Assembly: GCF_000296465.1 (NCBI RefSeq)
Contig: NZ_JH815204.1
Span: forward strand, 867,681-931,680
DNA from: Barnesiella intestinihominis YIT 11860
Lineage (GTDB): Bacteria > Bacteroidota > Bacteroidia > Bacteroidales > Barnesiellaceae
DNA: 64,000 nucleotides
Reading direction: 5' to 3'
The position numbers and the translations under genes were made by a program. Each line of letters opens with the position of its first letter. The first letter of the stretch is position 1. This document shows, in pieces, positions 52,346 through 62,622 of the stretch. The notes under the pieces are model-generated. The model saw nothing but the letters and a program-made list of their open reading frames with translations, was not told the origin of the DNA and ran no database searches.

Positions 52346-55003
52346 TTAATGTGTTGCGGTTTCTAATTTAAGTTTATGACTCCCCGCAAAGAAGATGGTA
52401 TCGCCGTTATACGTCACATTGTCTCCCAACGGGGTAAACGTCGCCGACACACATTCGGGCAAATCGAACTCATAAAGAATATTACCCTCGTCGTCCCGTT
52501 TCCACGAAGTCGAAATGCAACCGTAAGGTGTCTCATGTTCGATTTCGAGATAGTCCAAATTTTCGGGGAAATACGGACGTAGTGAAACATGCCGGAAAGC
52601 CGGGTTCGATTCATCGATTCTCAAACCTCCCAACGTTTTATACAACCATGCCCCGATCTCACCGAACATGATATGATTCAACGAATTATCGATAACGACA
52701 TCGATTCGCCAATTTTCATGTAAGGTCGTCGCCCCGTTCTTTATCCAATACCCCCAAGAAGGATATGTTTCTTGTGTAGCCACCCGATAGGCTGTTTCGG
52801 GATAACCGTTATCAGATAAGGCTCCGAGGAGAGCTTTACTACCCAGCAACCCTACATCGATATGACACGAATCCTGTACGACTCTGCGGTTCAACTGCTC
52901 TGCCACTTTCTCCCTATATCCATCGGGAACAATATTCCAATAAAGAGGCATAGCCAACTCTGTTTGAGTACCCGATGCATAAAGACCGGTCTCTTTGTCC
53001 AAATAACGGTCGTTGATCGATTCTTTTATCCTATTGGCAAGCGCTTCGTAATAAACCGCATCATCGACATAACCGAAGAGTTTAGCAGCTTTCGCCATAA
53101 TAGATACATCGGTATAATAATAAATAGAAGTAGTCAAAGTCACATCGCTTTTACTTCTCACCGGGATCCAATCGCCAAGTCCCCAATCGGTCAAGTTATC
53201 TTTGGAAATAGACTCGATATAAGCTACATATTTCTTCGCCGAAGGATACATACGCCGCATAAGAGTCTCATCACCATAAAACCGGTAAATTTCCCACGGG
53301 ATAATGATAGACGCACTTGTCCAATCCACGCCGTTCGCCCAATCGAATCCCCATACCGAAGTCGGTACGATACAAGGATAAACACCATTTTCACGTTGCT
53401 CGTCTATAAAATCGAGTAACCACTTCTCATAAACCGTAATCGCATCGAAATTATACAAAGCCGTCTCTATGGCAATGTGTGCATCGCCCGTCCAACCATT
53501 TTTCTCCCGTTGCGGACAATCCGTAGGATAACCGAACAAATTATCCAAATAGGAATTATTGGTGGCCGTCCATATTTTGTTCAACAAATCGGACGAAGAA
53601 CGAAACCGTCCTATCTCCGGCACATCGCTGTGCATCTTCAATGCTACGATACTATTTTCGTCGAGAGCTATCGGTTCGGACGAAGTCACCTCTACATATT
53701 GGAAACCCTTATAATTGAACTTAGGAGTAAATCGAGTCTCCCCGTCCCTCAATATGACGATATCCGTTTGAAACGGGTCGCTGTCGTCGGTCGGACGATA
53801 ATGGTAATCGATATTCGCTAAATTCACCGTACCGTCTTCATTCAGCATCTCCCCATGTTTCAATCGTAAAACAATGCCCGCTTTCCCCTCTACCGAAAGT
53901 TCCACCGTTCCCGCCATATTCTCAGGGAAATGATAGACAAAACAAGTATCGTTTATTTTTACAAACCGTGAAGCGTTGTGACGGACGATTTCCTTCACCG
54001 GCACAGTTAATTGAGCCTCTATTCGCTGGGTAGGAGCAGATACTTCCTTAGCATTTTTCCATTGTGAAACATCGATTCCCGATGTATTCCAACCCTCGAT
54101 TTCCTGCCGTGCATCGTAGTGTTCCGCCGTATAAATGCTGTTGAATATCACAGGACTGTCGGTCGTTACCCAGCTACTATCGGTCGATATAGTTTCGATA
54201 CTTCCGTCGGCATACTCGACTCGTACTTGCATAATAAATGCAGGGCGGTTACGCCACGAGGCTTTATCGAAAAACCAAACTGCCGTGGATTGATGATTAT
54301 ACCACCCGTTTCCCAATTGTACCCCGATGACGTTCTCTCCCTCCGACAAATTGGGCGTTATATCATACATAACCGATAATACCCTTTTGTCGAAATGAGT
54401 GTACATAGGATCCAAGAAATGGTCCCCTATGCGTGAACCATTCACAGAAAGTTCATATAAACCGGCAGCGGCGATAACCGCATAAGCATGTTTTACGTTT
54501 CTCCTCACTTCGAAATCCTTTCGGAAATAAGGAGACGGGCGATAATCCTTATCATGGCCATCGCTAATCCATCGTGCATCGCCCCATTCTTGGGGAGACA
54601 TCATACCTGTGGTGAACGACGACAGCGGTGAGCAAACAAAGCGATCCTCTCTTTTCGTTTTATATCCGACTTTCCAATAATATTTAGTCCAAGATTGCAG
54701 CGAATCGCCGGCGTAAACAATCCTGCGGATATCACTCGGAAGCTCGCCGCTATCCCAACATTGGCCAGAGCCGTCTATCACTGCCATACTATCGGCAGAG
54801 ACCCATACCCGACAAGACTCTATCGAATCTGTCTCCACAACCGGGATTTTCCACGACAATCTCGGCGAAGACATATCGATTCCCAACGGTTCCGACAAAT
54901 ATTCACACATTAAGGAATACGGAACCTCAGGACTTGTACTGCAAGCCGCCAATATACAACCGGATAATATGCTCAATCCGTAACTAAATACCCTGTTCAT
55001 CAT
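52346..55003 (-). CDS. GH78 alpha-L-rhamnosidase, lipoprotein
   Basis: Predicted protein of 885 residues with a lipoprotein signal (YGLSILSGCILAAC). Features of bacterial alpha-L-rhamnosidases appear in order: CEYLSEPLGIDMSSPRLSWKI, RKDFEVRRNVKHAYAVIAAAGLYELSVNGSRIGDHFLDPMYT, GVQLGNGWYNHQ, MAGTVELSVEG, then the (alpha/alpha)6 barrel with FGYPTDCPQREKNGWTGDAHIAIETALYNFD, WANGVDWTSASIIIPW and GATTLHENW. It releases terminal alpha-rhamnose. Its place between a sugar transporter gene and an esterase gene suggests rhamnose side groups on the target glycan. Specificity for linkage is not visible. Confidence 0.95.
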   Translation of the reverse strand: MMNRVFSYGLSILSGCILAACSTSPEVPYSLMCEYLSEPLGIDMSSPRLSWKIPVVETDSIESCRVWVSADSMAVIDGSGQCWDSGELPSDIRRIVYAGDSLQSWTKYYWKVGYKTKREDRFVCSPLSSFTTGMMSPQEWGDARWISDGHDKDYRPSPYFRKDFEVRRNVKHAYAVIAAAGLYELSVNGSRIGDHFLDPMYTHFDKRVLSVMYDITPNLSEGENVIGVQLGNGWYNHQSTAVWFFDKASWRNRPAFIMQVRVEYADGSIETISTDSSWVTTDSPVIFNSIYTAEHYDARQEIEGWNTSGIDVSQWKNAKEVSAPTQRIEAQLTVPVKEIVRHNASRFVKINDTCFVYHFPENMAGTVELSVEGKAGIVLRLKHGEMLNEDGTVNLANIDYHYRPTDDSDPFQTDIVILRDGETRFTPKFNYKGFQYVEVTSSEPIALDENSIVALKMHSDVPEIGRFRSSSDLLNKIWTATNNSYLDNLFGYPTDCPQREKNGWTGDAHIAIETALYNFDAITVYEKWLLDFIDEQRENGVYPCIVPTSVWGFDWANGVDWTSASIIIPWEIYRFYGDETLMRRMYPSAKKYVAYIESISKDNLTDWGLGDWIPVRSKSDVTLTTSIYYYTDVSIMAKAAKLFGYVDDAVYYEALANRIKESINDRYLDKETGLYASGTQTELAMPLYWNIVPDGYREKVAEQLNRRVVQDSCHIDVGLLGSKALLGALSDNGYPETAYRVATQETYPSWGYWIKNGATTLHENWRIDVVIDNSLNHIMFGEIGAWLYKTLGGLRIDESNPAFRHVSLRPYFPENLDYLEIEHETPYGCISTSWKRDDEGNILYEFDLPECVSATFTPLGDNVTYNGDTIFFAGSHKLKLETATH

Positions 55004-55020
55004 CGCTTATATCTATATAA

Positions 55021-56436
55021 TTAGATTTTATTTTGTTCGGCACTCTCACGACGATTCTCCAAATCGGAAGAAATCTCGGACAATCGTTTTTCGCTCAAAG
55101 GATACCTCGAAATAAAAAGTGCCGATATTCCGGTCGCTATGGCCGGGAATATACTCATCATCAAACAAATCCCGGTCAATGCCGATTCTGATTGTATTGT
55201 ATTGGCCTCGAACCCGAAATAGAACAACAGCCAACCGGTCAAAGAGCCACCCAATGTCCACCCCAATTTCTGAGACATCGACGACGATGAAAAGATAAGG
55301 CCCGTAGCCCGACGCCCGGTCTTCCATTCCGAGTAATCCGATATATCGGCATACATCGACCACAACAACGGAGAAACAATACCGGCACAAATACTAATGA
55401 TGATTTGCAACGCCAATATTCCATAAATGCCGTCTTTGGGTAAGAAATAGAATAGGATACTGAATATGGTAGCCCCTACCGTCGCCGTCAAAAAAGTATA
55501 TTTTTTACCCATCAACCGTGTAAACGTAGGAACCAACATAATACCCAATATGTTAGCAGCTTGTCCCAAAACAAGATAAATGGTGATGAGCGTAACCGAA
55601 GCACTCATAAAGGTAAAAGAGAACGTGTCGGAGGCCTCTACATAATATTTGAAATAATAGACTGCCGAACCGTCTCGTAAAGAATTAAACCCGATAACCA
55701 TGATACCGGCCACCAAAAGAATCCACCACGGTTTGTTCGTAGCCAAATCTTTCACATCGTCTTTCAAAGATGTTTTCTCTTCTTTGATAGGCTTTATCCG
55801 TTCTTTTGTCCACGAAAAAGTAAGGAAAAACATAATAGCCGCCAATATGGCAAAAACGACGGCAGCCATTTGCCAACCGAATGCCTGTGACGGAACGCCG
55901 TCGACTATTTTCATTTTACTGAATATATCGACCAACGGCTCTATCAGGAACAACACCAAAATACTCCCCCCGAATGCAAAAGTCATTCGGTATGAAGACA
56001 ATGATGTACGAGTCTGCGGGTCGGGCGACATTACCCCTAACAACGAAGCGTATGGCACATTGACAAACGAGTACACCATCATCATGAGCGTATAAGTGAC
56101 ATAAGCATATACGATTTTCGATATTTCGGAATCTCCACCCCATGACGAAAAAGTCAATATGCCGCATAACCCGAAAGGTATGGCTCCCCATAACAAATAA
56201 GGGCGGAATTTTCCGAAACGAGAGTGCGTACGATCGCCTAAAATCCCGATAAAAGGATCGAGGAATGTATCCCAGATACGGGTAATCAAGAACATGGTTC
56301 CCACTACCGCTGCCGAGATTCCCACCACGTCGGTATAGAAAAATAACAAATACATGGTGAAGAGCTTCCAAAACATGGAAGAGGCGGCATCACCCAGACC
56401 ATACCCTATTTTTTCCCTTAATTTTACGTGTTCCAT
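55021..56436 (-). CDS. GPH/MelB-type sugar:cation symporter (MFS)
   Basis: Predicted inner-membrane protein of 471 residues with about twelve hydrophobic segments. The family opening LREKIGYGLGDAASSMFWKLFTMYLLFFYTDVVGI and WDTFLDPFIGILGDRTHSRFGKFRPYLLWGAIPFG (with the cation-site Asp residues) are typical of the glycoside-pentoside-hexuronide group. SMYADISDYSEWKTGRRATGLIFSSSSMSQKLGWTLGGSLTGWLL is a second signature. It should import a disaccharide or oligosaccharide from the periplasm for the cytoplasmic GH130 phosphorylase encoded 7 bases upstream. Tight spacing indicates one transcript. The cargo (perhaps mannosyl-glucose or mannobiose) is inferred from this neighbour. Confidence 0.93.
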   Translation of the reverse strand: MEHVKLREKIGYGLGDAASSMFWKLFTMYLLFFYTDVVGISAAVVGTMFLITRIWDTFLDPFIGILGDRTHSRFGKFRPYLLWGAIPFGLCGILTFSSWGGDSEISKIVYAYVTYTLMMMVYSFVNVPYASLLGVMSPDPQTRTSLSSYRMTFAFGGSILVLFLIEPLVDIFSKMKIVDGVPSQAFGWQMAAVVFAILAAIMFFLTFSWTKERIKPIKEEKTSLKDDVKDLATNKPWWILLVAGIMVIGFNSLRDGSAVYYFKYYVEASDTFSFTFMSASVTLITIYLVLGQAANILGIMLVPTFTRLMGKKYTFLTATVGATIFSILFYFLPKDGIYGILALQIIISICAGIVSPLLWSMYADISDYSEWKTGRRATGLIFSSSSMSQKLGWTLGGSLTGWLLFYFGFEANTIQSESALTGICLMMSIFPAIATGISALFISRYPLSEKRLSEISSDLENRRESAEQNKI

Positions 56437-56442
56437 GATATC

Positions 56443-57612
56443 TTATTTCAATATTTTTTTATTATGATCGACCATAGCGATAATAGTCCGTACCGATTCT
56501 ATCGAACGCAATCCGTCGACAGGCGTATGCAAGCAATAATCCACCAAACGGTCTACTGTCGATTCGGCAACGTGCATACGCGTATCGGACGAAGCATAGT
56601 ATATGTACACTTTCCCGTCTTCATCGGCAATCCAACCATTGGAAAACAAAACATTCGAAACATCTCCTATGCGTTCTTCATCGACCGGGGCCATGAAATA
56701 TCCGGCAGGCTCTGCAATCATTTTGGTCGGATCCTCCAAAGAAGTCATGTAAAGATAGAGCACATAGCGCAATCCGGCAGCACAACAACGAACCCCATGA
56801 GCAAGATGCAACCACCCTTTTTCAGTCTTAATCGGGTGAGGACCCTCTCCATTTTTCACTTCTTTAATCGTATGATATTCCCGTTTATTGATAATTACTT
56901 CGTCGTGTACCTCTGCATGGCAAATATCATCGACCAAAGCCCAGCCTATGCCTCCACCGTTTCCCGTATCGATGAAACCGTCTTGCGGACGGGTATAAAG
57001 AGCATATTTCCCATTCACGAACTCGGGATGCAAAACGACATTACGCTGCTGGCTACGAGTCTTTAAATCGGGAAGACGCTCCCACGTTTTCAAATCTTTC
57101 GTACGAGCGATTCCGGCCGAAGCAACTGCTGCCGACAAATCTCCCGGACGTGCATTGGGATCTTTGCGTTCGGCACAAAAGATACCGTAAATCCAGCCAT
57201 CTTCATGTGCAGTAAGACGCATGTCATACATATTGGTATCGGGAATATCTGTTTCGGGCATCAAAATAGGATAGTCCCAAAAACGAAATCCGTCCACCGG
57301 GCTATCACTCTCGGCCACTGCAAAGAAAGACTTACGATCATCGCCTTCCACTCGCACCACCAAGTAATACTTTCCGTTCAATTTAATAGCACCCGAATTC
57401 ATCGTCGCATTGATACCGATACGCTCCTCCATATAGGGATTGGTCTTCTCGTCGAAGTCATATCTCCAAATCAAAGGAGCATGTTCGGCAGTCAACACAG
57501 GATACTTATATCGAACGTAAACCCCGTTGTTTTTATTGCATTTCTCGTTTTTTCTTGAAATAAGAGCCTCATACTCTTTTCTCAATCTCTCTAACTCTTG
57601 TACCATAACCAT
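56443..57612 (-). CDS. GH130 beta-1,4-mannosyl-glucose phosphorylase-like enzyme
   Basis: Predicted cytoplasmic protein of 389 residues without a signal peptide. GH130 features: [52 protein letters not shown], the probable acid Asp130 in [69 protein letters not shown] and a C-terminal [16 protein letters not shown]. The size and N-terminal helix resemble GH130 subfamily 1, whose characterised members split 4-O-beta-mannosyl-glucose with phosphate into mannose-1-phosphate and glucose. In mannan catabolism this follows epimerisation of mannobiose; no epimerase gene is seen in the window. The alternative is direct supply of mannosyl-glucose from a glucomannan. Confidence 0.9.
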   Translation of the reverse strand: MVMVQELERLRKEYEALISRKNEKCNKNNGVYVRYKYPVLTAEHAPLIWRYDFDEKTNPYMEERIGINATMNSGAIKLNGKYYLVVRVEGDDRKSFFAVAESDSPVDGFRFWDYPILMPETDIPDTNMYDMRLTAHEDGWIYGIFCAERKDPNARPGDLSAAVASAGIARTKDLKTWERLPDLKTRSQQRNVVLHPEFVNGKYALYTRPQDGFIDTGNGGGIGWALVDDICHAEVHDEVIINKREYHTIKEVKNGEGPHPIKTEKGWLHLAHGVRCCAAGLRYVLYLYMTSLEDPTKMIAEPAGYFMAPVDEERIGDVSNVLFSNGWIADEDGKVYIYYASSDTRMHVAESTVDRLVDYCLHTPVDGLRSIESVRTIIAMVDHNKKILK

Positions 57613-57639
57613 ATAATATCTTAATAAATAATCTTATAA

Positions 57640-58995
57640 TCAACGGGCTATCAAAACCCAGTCATTTCCTCGTCCTTGTGTTGGCGATACGACTTCAAAA
57701 GCCTCACTTGTCTCGATATTTTTATAAAATATTAGTTCCCCGTTACGCGGATTAAACCACTCCAACCGAACGTTTTTTCGTTGAGTCCAACCGGACAGAT
57801 TTACCGTTATGCTGTGACCATAAGGCATATAAAATAAAACATAATCTTTTCCACCGTATGCCACAGCATAATCGTCATCGGTCTGTTCCGGTCGTTCTAT
57901 CAAATGTTGCAATGGTCTTCCTCGGAAAAAATCGATAGCCTCACACAATTTTCTAAAATGTATCATATCGCAAGCCCCGGCTAAATCCAGGCTTTCTTTC
58001 CAAGTTGTTTGCGCATCTATCATCGGAGAATACTTATCGGAATACATCTGCCACACTTCATTACAACCGTAAGTATATCCGCAAGCTCCGCTAAACATAC
58101 TTTGATACAATGTCATACGGACATCGAAATCATCGAATCTACCATTCTCCGATTTAAAATCGATAGGTATATTCTCATACCGAGGCTCCCCATCTAAGAC
58201 CGGTTTGATCGGCTGTTTCTGTAAATCGTTCAGTAGCAATCGCCTATATATGGCATAATCGCGTTGAGCATGTCCGCTTTGGAACATATTGAAATCGAGC
58301 CAAGTCTCATCATGGAACCAAAAAGAAGAAGAATGTTCTCCTTGCGGGTGATAAGTCATTAAATGCCGTTTATCACACTCCTTAATGCCCTCGGCCATCG
58401 CTTTCCAAACGGTAAAGTTCTTACCCTCTCCGCTACGGTCTCCGCCGATAATCCATATAATATTGGGAGTGTCGGCATATCGACGTCCGAGCCATCGGCC
58501 GTACTCACGAGCATTCGCCTCGTCGAATATCTCTGGTCCCGCACCCCATTGTTTATCCACTTTATCACCCCACGTAGGAAGTAATCCCACATAAAGCCCT
58601 TTCTCCCCGGCTATTTCTAAAACACGATCTACCCACTTGAAATAATCAGGATCGGGAGTAGACGGAGAACCGTTTATCAATGGCCTGTTAATCCCGTCCG
58701 AACCATCGAGCTCGGACAATATAACCGTTTGAATCACCGTAAACCCTTTGGTTCGACGATTTTCCATATACAGTTCCACCTCTGGTTCGTTCAATCGATA
58801 AATCAACTCCCAAGCCGTATCTCCCAAATAGAGAAACGGAGTTCCATCGGTATGTTGCAAAAAACGCCCGTTGGGAGACACACACAAGTCTCCGTGAGAA
58901 AAATCGACCGATTTACCCGACCAACTATCCGCTCGTACTTCGACAAGAGCCGGGACAATCCATGCAAGAAACAATATGAATACATGCCGGGGCAT
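57640..58995 (-). CDS. Secreted DUF4038/GH140-like glycoside hydrolase
   Basis: Predicted protein of 451 residues with a signal peptide (MPRHVFILFLAWIVPALVEVRA). The barrel starts LCVSPNGRFLQHTDGTPFLYLGDTAWELIYRL and continues with GFTVIQTVILSELDG, YVGLLPTWGDKVDKQWG, NIIWIIGGDRSGEGKNFTVWKAM, LMTYHPQGEHSSSFWFHDETWLDFNMFQSGH and PVLDGEPRYENIP, the pattern of DUF4038. A C-terminal beta domain resembling the DUF5060-associated collagen-binding-like module (VLFYMPYGHSITVNLSGWTQRKNVRLEWFNPRNGE) follows. GH140, the characterised branch, releases apiose in pectin rhamnogalacturonan II, but many DUF4038 proteins have other or unknown activity. Here the neighbours are beta-mannan-type enzymes, so apiose is not assured. 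Confidence 0.82.
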   Translation of the reverse strand: MPRHVFILFLAWIVPALVEVRADSWSGKSVDFSHGDLCVSPNGRFLQHTDGTPFLYLGDTAWELIYRLNEPEVELYMENRRTKGFTVIQTVILSELDGSDGINRPLINGSPSTPDPDYFKWVDRVLEIAGEKGLYVGLLPTWGDKVDKQWGAGPEIFDEANAREYGRWLGRRYADTPNIIWIIGGDRSGEGKNFTVWKAMAEGIKECDKRHLMTYHPQGEHSSSFWFHDETWLDFNMFQSGHAQRDYAIYRRLLLNDLQKQPIKPVLDGEPRYENIPIDFKSENGRFDDFDVRMTLYQSMFSGACGYTYGCNEVWQMYSDKYSPMIDAQTTWKESLDLAGACDMIHFRKLCEAIDFFRGRPLQHLIERPEQTDDDYAVAYGGKDYVLFYMPYGHSITVNLSGWTQRKNVRLEWFNPRNGELIFYKNIETSEAFEVVSPTQGRGNDWVLIAR

Positions 58996-59002
58996 ATTGA
59001 TC

Positions 59003-60028
59003 TTATTTTTGCGTTGTCAAATATTTACCCACTACTTCCATCTGCGGACGGTCTTTCCCGTCTACCGGAGTAATCGCCATAAATTCGTCTTTCGGCCACC
59101 ACGGTCCGGCAGCCCAATAACAACCGTTTATATCGTTTTCCTGCAAGTAAGACAGAAATTTATCCAATACAAGGTTCCAACGCGAATCACTATCGGGAAT
59201 ACCATACTCACCGACCATGCCTTCGAATTTATTGGCTTTCAGCCATTCCACAAAGGGACGCACACGGTCTATACCCTTTTCAAGATAGCAAGAATCTTCA
59301 TCATATCCACGTTTGTAAGTACCAGAAGCATCTGCATCGAAATAGACATGTGCCTCGAATGCCAACTTATCGGCAGGATCTTTCAAATATTTCAACGTAT
59401 CGCTAAGTTCAACCCAACGTTCAGCCGAACTCCAATGATTGCCCCCCACCATAATACGAGTATCCATATCGACCGTACGAATGGAGTCTATACACAATTG
59501 CGCCATCTCGAACCAAGTTGTGCAAGAATCCAAATCATGAGGTTCGTTCATCAACCCATAAGCATAAATATTGTCAAATGATTTAAATTCCGTAGCCAGC
59601 GATTTCCAGAACGAAGCCAAATGTTCCGGTGTCAACCCGTTTGTCCCGATAATCGTATGCTCGCCATTCATATAACGACGACAATAGTTATGCAAGTCCA
59701 ACATGACAACCATGTCTCGCTCTGCTGCCGCAGCAACAAAATCTTTCATTTTGTCGAGATCATGACGATTCAGTTCTCCGTTCAATTCATATTGTAAACG
59801 TTCCCATTTAAATGGGAAACGCACTAATTTCAATCCCTTCTCATTCCAATAATCCAAATCGGAAGCCTGAGGATAGGTATAATCGGTATTATATACACCC
59901 GGGAAATTAGAACCGAAGTCGGCACAAGCCATATTTACACCATAAGGTTTACCTTCCGTTTTAGCTACCTTATTGCTACAACTGCACAATAACAAACCTA
60001 ACGCAACTACAAAAACTACTCTTTTCAT
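59003..60028 (-). CDS. GH5 (subfamily 5-like) endo-glycanase, lipoprotein (second copy)
   Basis: Predicted protein of 341 residues with a lipoprotein signal (VVFVVALGLLLCSC). It is a compact GH5 barrel: YGVNMACADFGSNFPGVYNTDYTYP, LKLVRFPFKWERLQ, VVMLDLHNYCRRY, acid/base Glu162 in GLMNEPHD and nucleophile Glu274 in VGEYGIP. It lacks the extra beta-sandwich of the enzyme at 17640-19394 and is the most diverged of the three GH5 paralogues in the window (FACADFGSNFPGVYNTDY instead of SGAEFGxxYPGVDGTHY). It lies 16 bases after the beta-mannosidase gene. The lipid anchor suggests surface or periplasmic endo-action on a beta-linked backbone. Confidence 0.87.
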   Translation of the reverse strand: MKRVVFVVALGLLLCSCSNKVAKTEGKPYGVNMACADFGSNFPGVYNTDYTYPQASDLDYWNEKGLKLVRFPFKWERLQYELNGELNRHDLDKMKDFVAAAAERDMVVMLDLHNYCRRYMNGEHTIIGTNGLTPEHLASFWKSLATEFKSFDNIYAYGLMNEPHDLDSCTTWFEMAQLCIDSIRTVDMDTRIMVGGNHWSSAERWVELSDTLKYLKDPADKLAFEAHVYFDADASGTYKRGYDEDSCYLEKGIDRVRPFVEWLKANKFEGMVGEYGIPDSDSRWNLVLDKFLSYLQENDINGCYWAAGPWWPKDEFMAITPVDGKDRPQMEVVGKYLTTQK

Positions 60029-60043
60029 ACAATATCTGTTTTC

Positions 60044-62614
60044 CTAATTTATATTCCAACCTTTCACACAAACCGGATAATCGACATTCACCTCGATAAT
60101 TTGCGACTCTCCCGGATCGAGCCACAAATAGTTTTTCGACGCAATAAATTCATGAGCATATCTGGGGGATTCCACATAAACACCTATGGCCGGCAGTTTC
60201 CCGACATTCGTCACCGTTATCTGTCGCCCATCTCTCTTCATAGTAATCTCTGTACGAGGCATCGACATAATTATCCCTCGACGAACTTCATAATTGGTAA
60301 AATAATAATTACGAGATAATCGTTTACCCTCCGAACAAACATCGACAACAAAAAACAGCATGGTCGATTTCGTCTGTGCTCGATTCAAATTGAGATTACC
60401 CAATTTTTTTACGGTTTCCAATTCGCTATGCCCATCGAAGTCCCGACATACGACAGTATCCAATCGATCATTATAAACTGTCACCGATACCGTGTAATCT
60501 TTACCGTTCAACTGACGGCAGTCGTCGAGTAAATACAACGGCAACGATACTTCTTGGCTCGACAAATTCGTCCGGTCGAAAAGCAAAACTCCCGTCAATG
60601 GTGCAAAAGATTTCTGCACGAAATAATGTACCGGTTTAATCGCTCCGTAGTAATCGACACTCGACCAAGAGACACCCGGATAATTATCGTTCATCTTGTA
60701 ATAAAGAGCTCCGGTTGTTTCGGGCCACAAAGTACGAGCCCGTTCCAACGTATGCCTTACTCCGACAACTTGTGCGAGCTGAGACCCCGTAATAAATTCG
60801 GCCAATGTGGTATCGGGCATGAAGTATCCCGAATATTGCGAGAGCTTGCCAAACTCTCCCATTGTCCCGAAAATAGGAGTATGATGACGGAAATGATCGC
60901 CCGGACGAGACGGCCATCTATCTTTCTCTTCGGCCAAATAACGTCTCACACTCTCTATATGCGGTAGAGAAGCAATTCCGAACTCTCCCCAAAACGGAGA
61001 AGTCATATTTAAATTATGATTCAAATGAGCATCGTCCCACCAGCAATTGTAATTATGATCGCTGCCGCCCCATGCCTCTCCTCGGTGAAACGGGCGGGAA
61101 CCGTCGAGCTCCAAGCTCAAACGCCCCATCATATCGATAGCCGGCCCGAAAGGTTTATCCGATTCGTTACCGGCGCCCCACATAACCAAAGAGGGGTGGT
61201 TTCGGATACGTTTCATATTCCTCACTACCGTCTCCTGTAACATATCGAACGGTTGCGTATTATGGCTGTTCCACGCCGTAGGCCACTCTTGTATCACCAT
61301 AATGCCATACTTATCGCACAATTCATAAAAATCATCGGTTTCGGGCAATCCTCCACCCCACGCTCTCATCATCTGAATATGCTGACTTTTAGCGATACTT
61401 AACAAGCGGTCATATTTTTCTCGCGAAAAATCCATCAAAGCATCCATCGTACACCAACCGGTTCCCTTCACAAACATAGGTTTACCATTAATGACGAAAG
61501 TCCAATTATAACGGTCTTCTCGCTCGCCTCCCGGAAACGGAGCCATGTCGATCGTACGAATACCGAACGATGTCTTTTCCACATCGGGGCGAGCTCCGTT
61601 ACGAGGAATAAATGCGACTGTCATATCGTAAAGAGACTGTTCTCCCATATCATTAGGCCACCAAAGGCGGGGAGCATCTATTTTGAAATCGAATGAAAAC
61701 TGTTCGGTTTTCTTCGACGAATTAATTTCATGTTCAAAGAATTGAGGAGCACCTTCAAAATTTTTAGGCACGACCCTAATTTGTAATTTACCTTTTAGCG
61801 GTGCATTTATTTTTTTGAGAGTCACTGCCAACCGCATATCGCCCTGCAAAGAACGGGTCGATACAAAAGGCGCCTCTATTTCCACCGGAGCCTGTGATTC
61901 CAATTTTACCGAACGCCAAATTCCCAATGACGGAATTTGAGCATAGTGCCAACCATAAACACAATTAAACACCACGGTATACTTCCAACTTTCATTAGCG
62001 TTAGGAGGCCAATTCCCTAAAAACATCTGAGGAATCGGATCGAGTTTCACCACAAGCGTGTTTTCCTTTTTCAAATATTTCTTCACAGCGAAATCGGGTC
62101 CTCCGAACATTCCCTCGTGAGAACCCAGTTTTTTCCCATTCAGCCAAACGGTACAACGATTCGCTACACCGCCGAATGAAAGAATAGGATTTTCAAGCGG
62201 TTCATTCAATGTAAATTTTTTACTAAACCACCATGTCTTGTAACTCTGTTGCTCGGCGATCGAGTCATTTTGCCCGATATAAGGATCGGGGATAATACGA
62301 TTCATCAACAATGCAGTATGTACACTTCCCGGTACAACAGCCTCCACGGCATCGGTCCAAACGTCTTTAAGACGGAATTTTTCATCGCCGCCTTCGGCCA
62401 TGAGCCATATTCCATCGAGAGAGAGAGACTCTGGACTTCGAACTGTATCGACCGACAAAACCGGAATCATCGAGATTCCCGGCAACTCCGAGAGAGTATA
62501 TTTCGCAGCAAAACTTTCCCTATCTATTTCGTCTAAGGATTTCCCGGCTTGAACGGGAAATCCTGACAAAATAGACATTAAAACAAGAAAACTACCTGTG
62601 ATGAATCTTTTCAT
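60044..62614 (-). CDS. GH2 beta-mannosidase
   Basis: Predicted protein of 856 residues with a signal peptide (to about PVQAG). GH2 sugar-binding and immunoglobulin-like domains (about 60-360) precede the barrel: MFVKGTGWCTMDAL, MMRAWGGGLPETDDFYELCDKYGIMVIQEW, acid/base Glu484 in VMWGAGNESDKPFG and nucleophile Glu544 in PFWGEFGIASLP. The GTGWCTMDALMD and WGGGLPETDDFYxLCDxxGI strings are characteristic of beta-mannosidases within GH2. It should remove terminal beta-mannose from oligosaccharides in the periplasm. Neighbouring GH5 genes on both sides (gaps of 15 and 8 bases) indicate a dedicated beta-mannan or glucomannan operon. Confidence 0.92.
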   Translation of the reverse strand: MKRFITGSFLVLMSILSGFPVQAGKSLDEIDRESFAAKYTLSELPGISMIPVLSVDTVRSPESLSLDGIWLMAEGGDEKFRLKDVWTDAVEAVVPGSVHTALLMNRIIPDPYIGQNDSIAEQQSYKTWWFSKKFTLNEPLENPILSFGGVANRCTVWLNGKKLGSHEGMFGGPDFAVKKYLKKENTLVVKLDPIPQMFLGNWPPNANESWKYTVVFNCVYGWHYAQIPSLGIWRSVKLESQAPVEIEAPFVSTRSLQGDMRLAVTLKKINAPLKGKLQIRVVPKNFEGAPQFFEHEINSSKKTEQFSFDFKIDAPRLWWPNDMGEQSLYDMTVAFIPRNGARPDVEKTSFGIRTIDMAPFPGGEREDRYNWTFVINGKPMFVKGTGWCTMDALMDFSREKYDRLLSIAKSQHIQMMRAWGGGLPETDDFYELCDKYGIMVIQEWPTAWNSHNTQPFDMLQETVVRNMKRIRNHPSLVMWGAGNESDKPFGPAIDMMGRLSLELDGSRPFHRGEAWGGSDHNYNCWWDDAHLNHNLNMTSPFWGEFGIASLPHIESVRRYLAEEKDRWPSRPGDHFRHHTPIFGTMGEFGKLSQYSGYFMPDTTLAEFITGSQLAQVVGVRHTLERARTLWPETTGALYYKMNDNYPGVSWSSVDYYGAIKPVHYFVQKSFAPLTGVLLFDRTNLSSQEVSLPLYLLDDCRQLNGKDYTVSVTVYNDRLDTVVCRDFDGHSELETVKKLGNLNLNRAQTKSTMLFFVVDVCSEGKRLSRNYYFTNYEVRRGIIMSMPRTEITMKRDGRQITVTNVGKLPAIGVYVESPRYAHEFIASKNYLWLDPGESQIIEVNVDYPVCVKGWNIN

Positions 62615-62622
62615 ATCTCTGA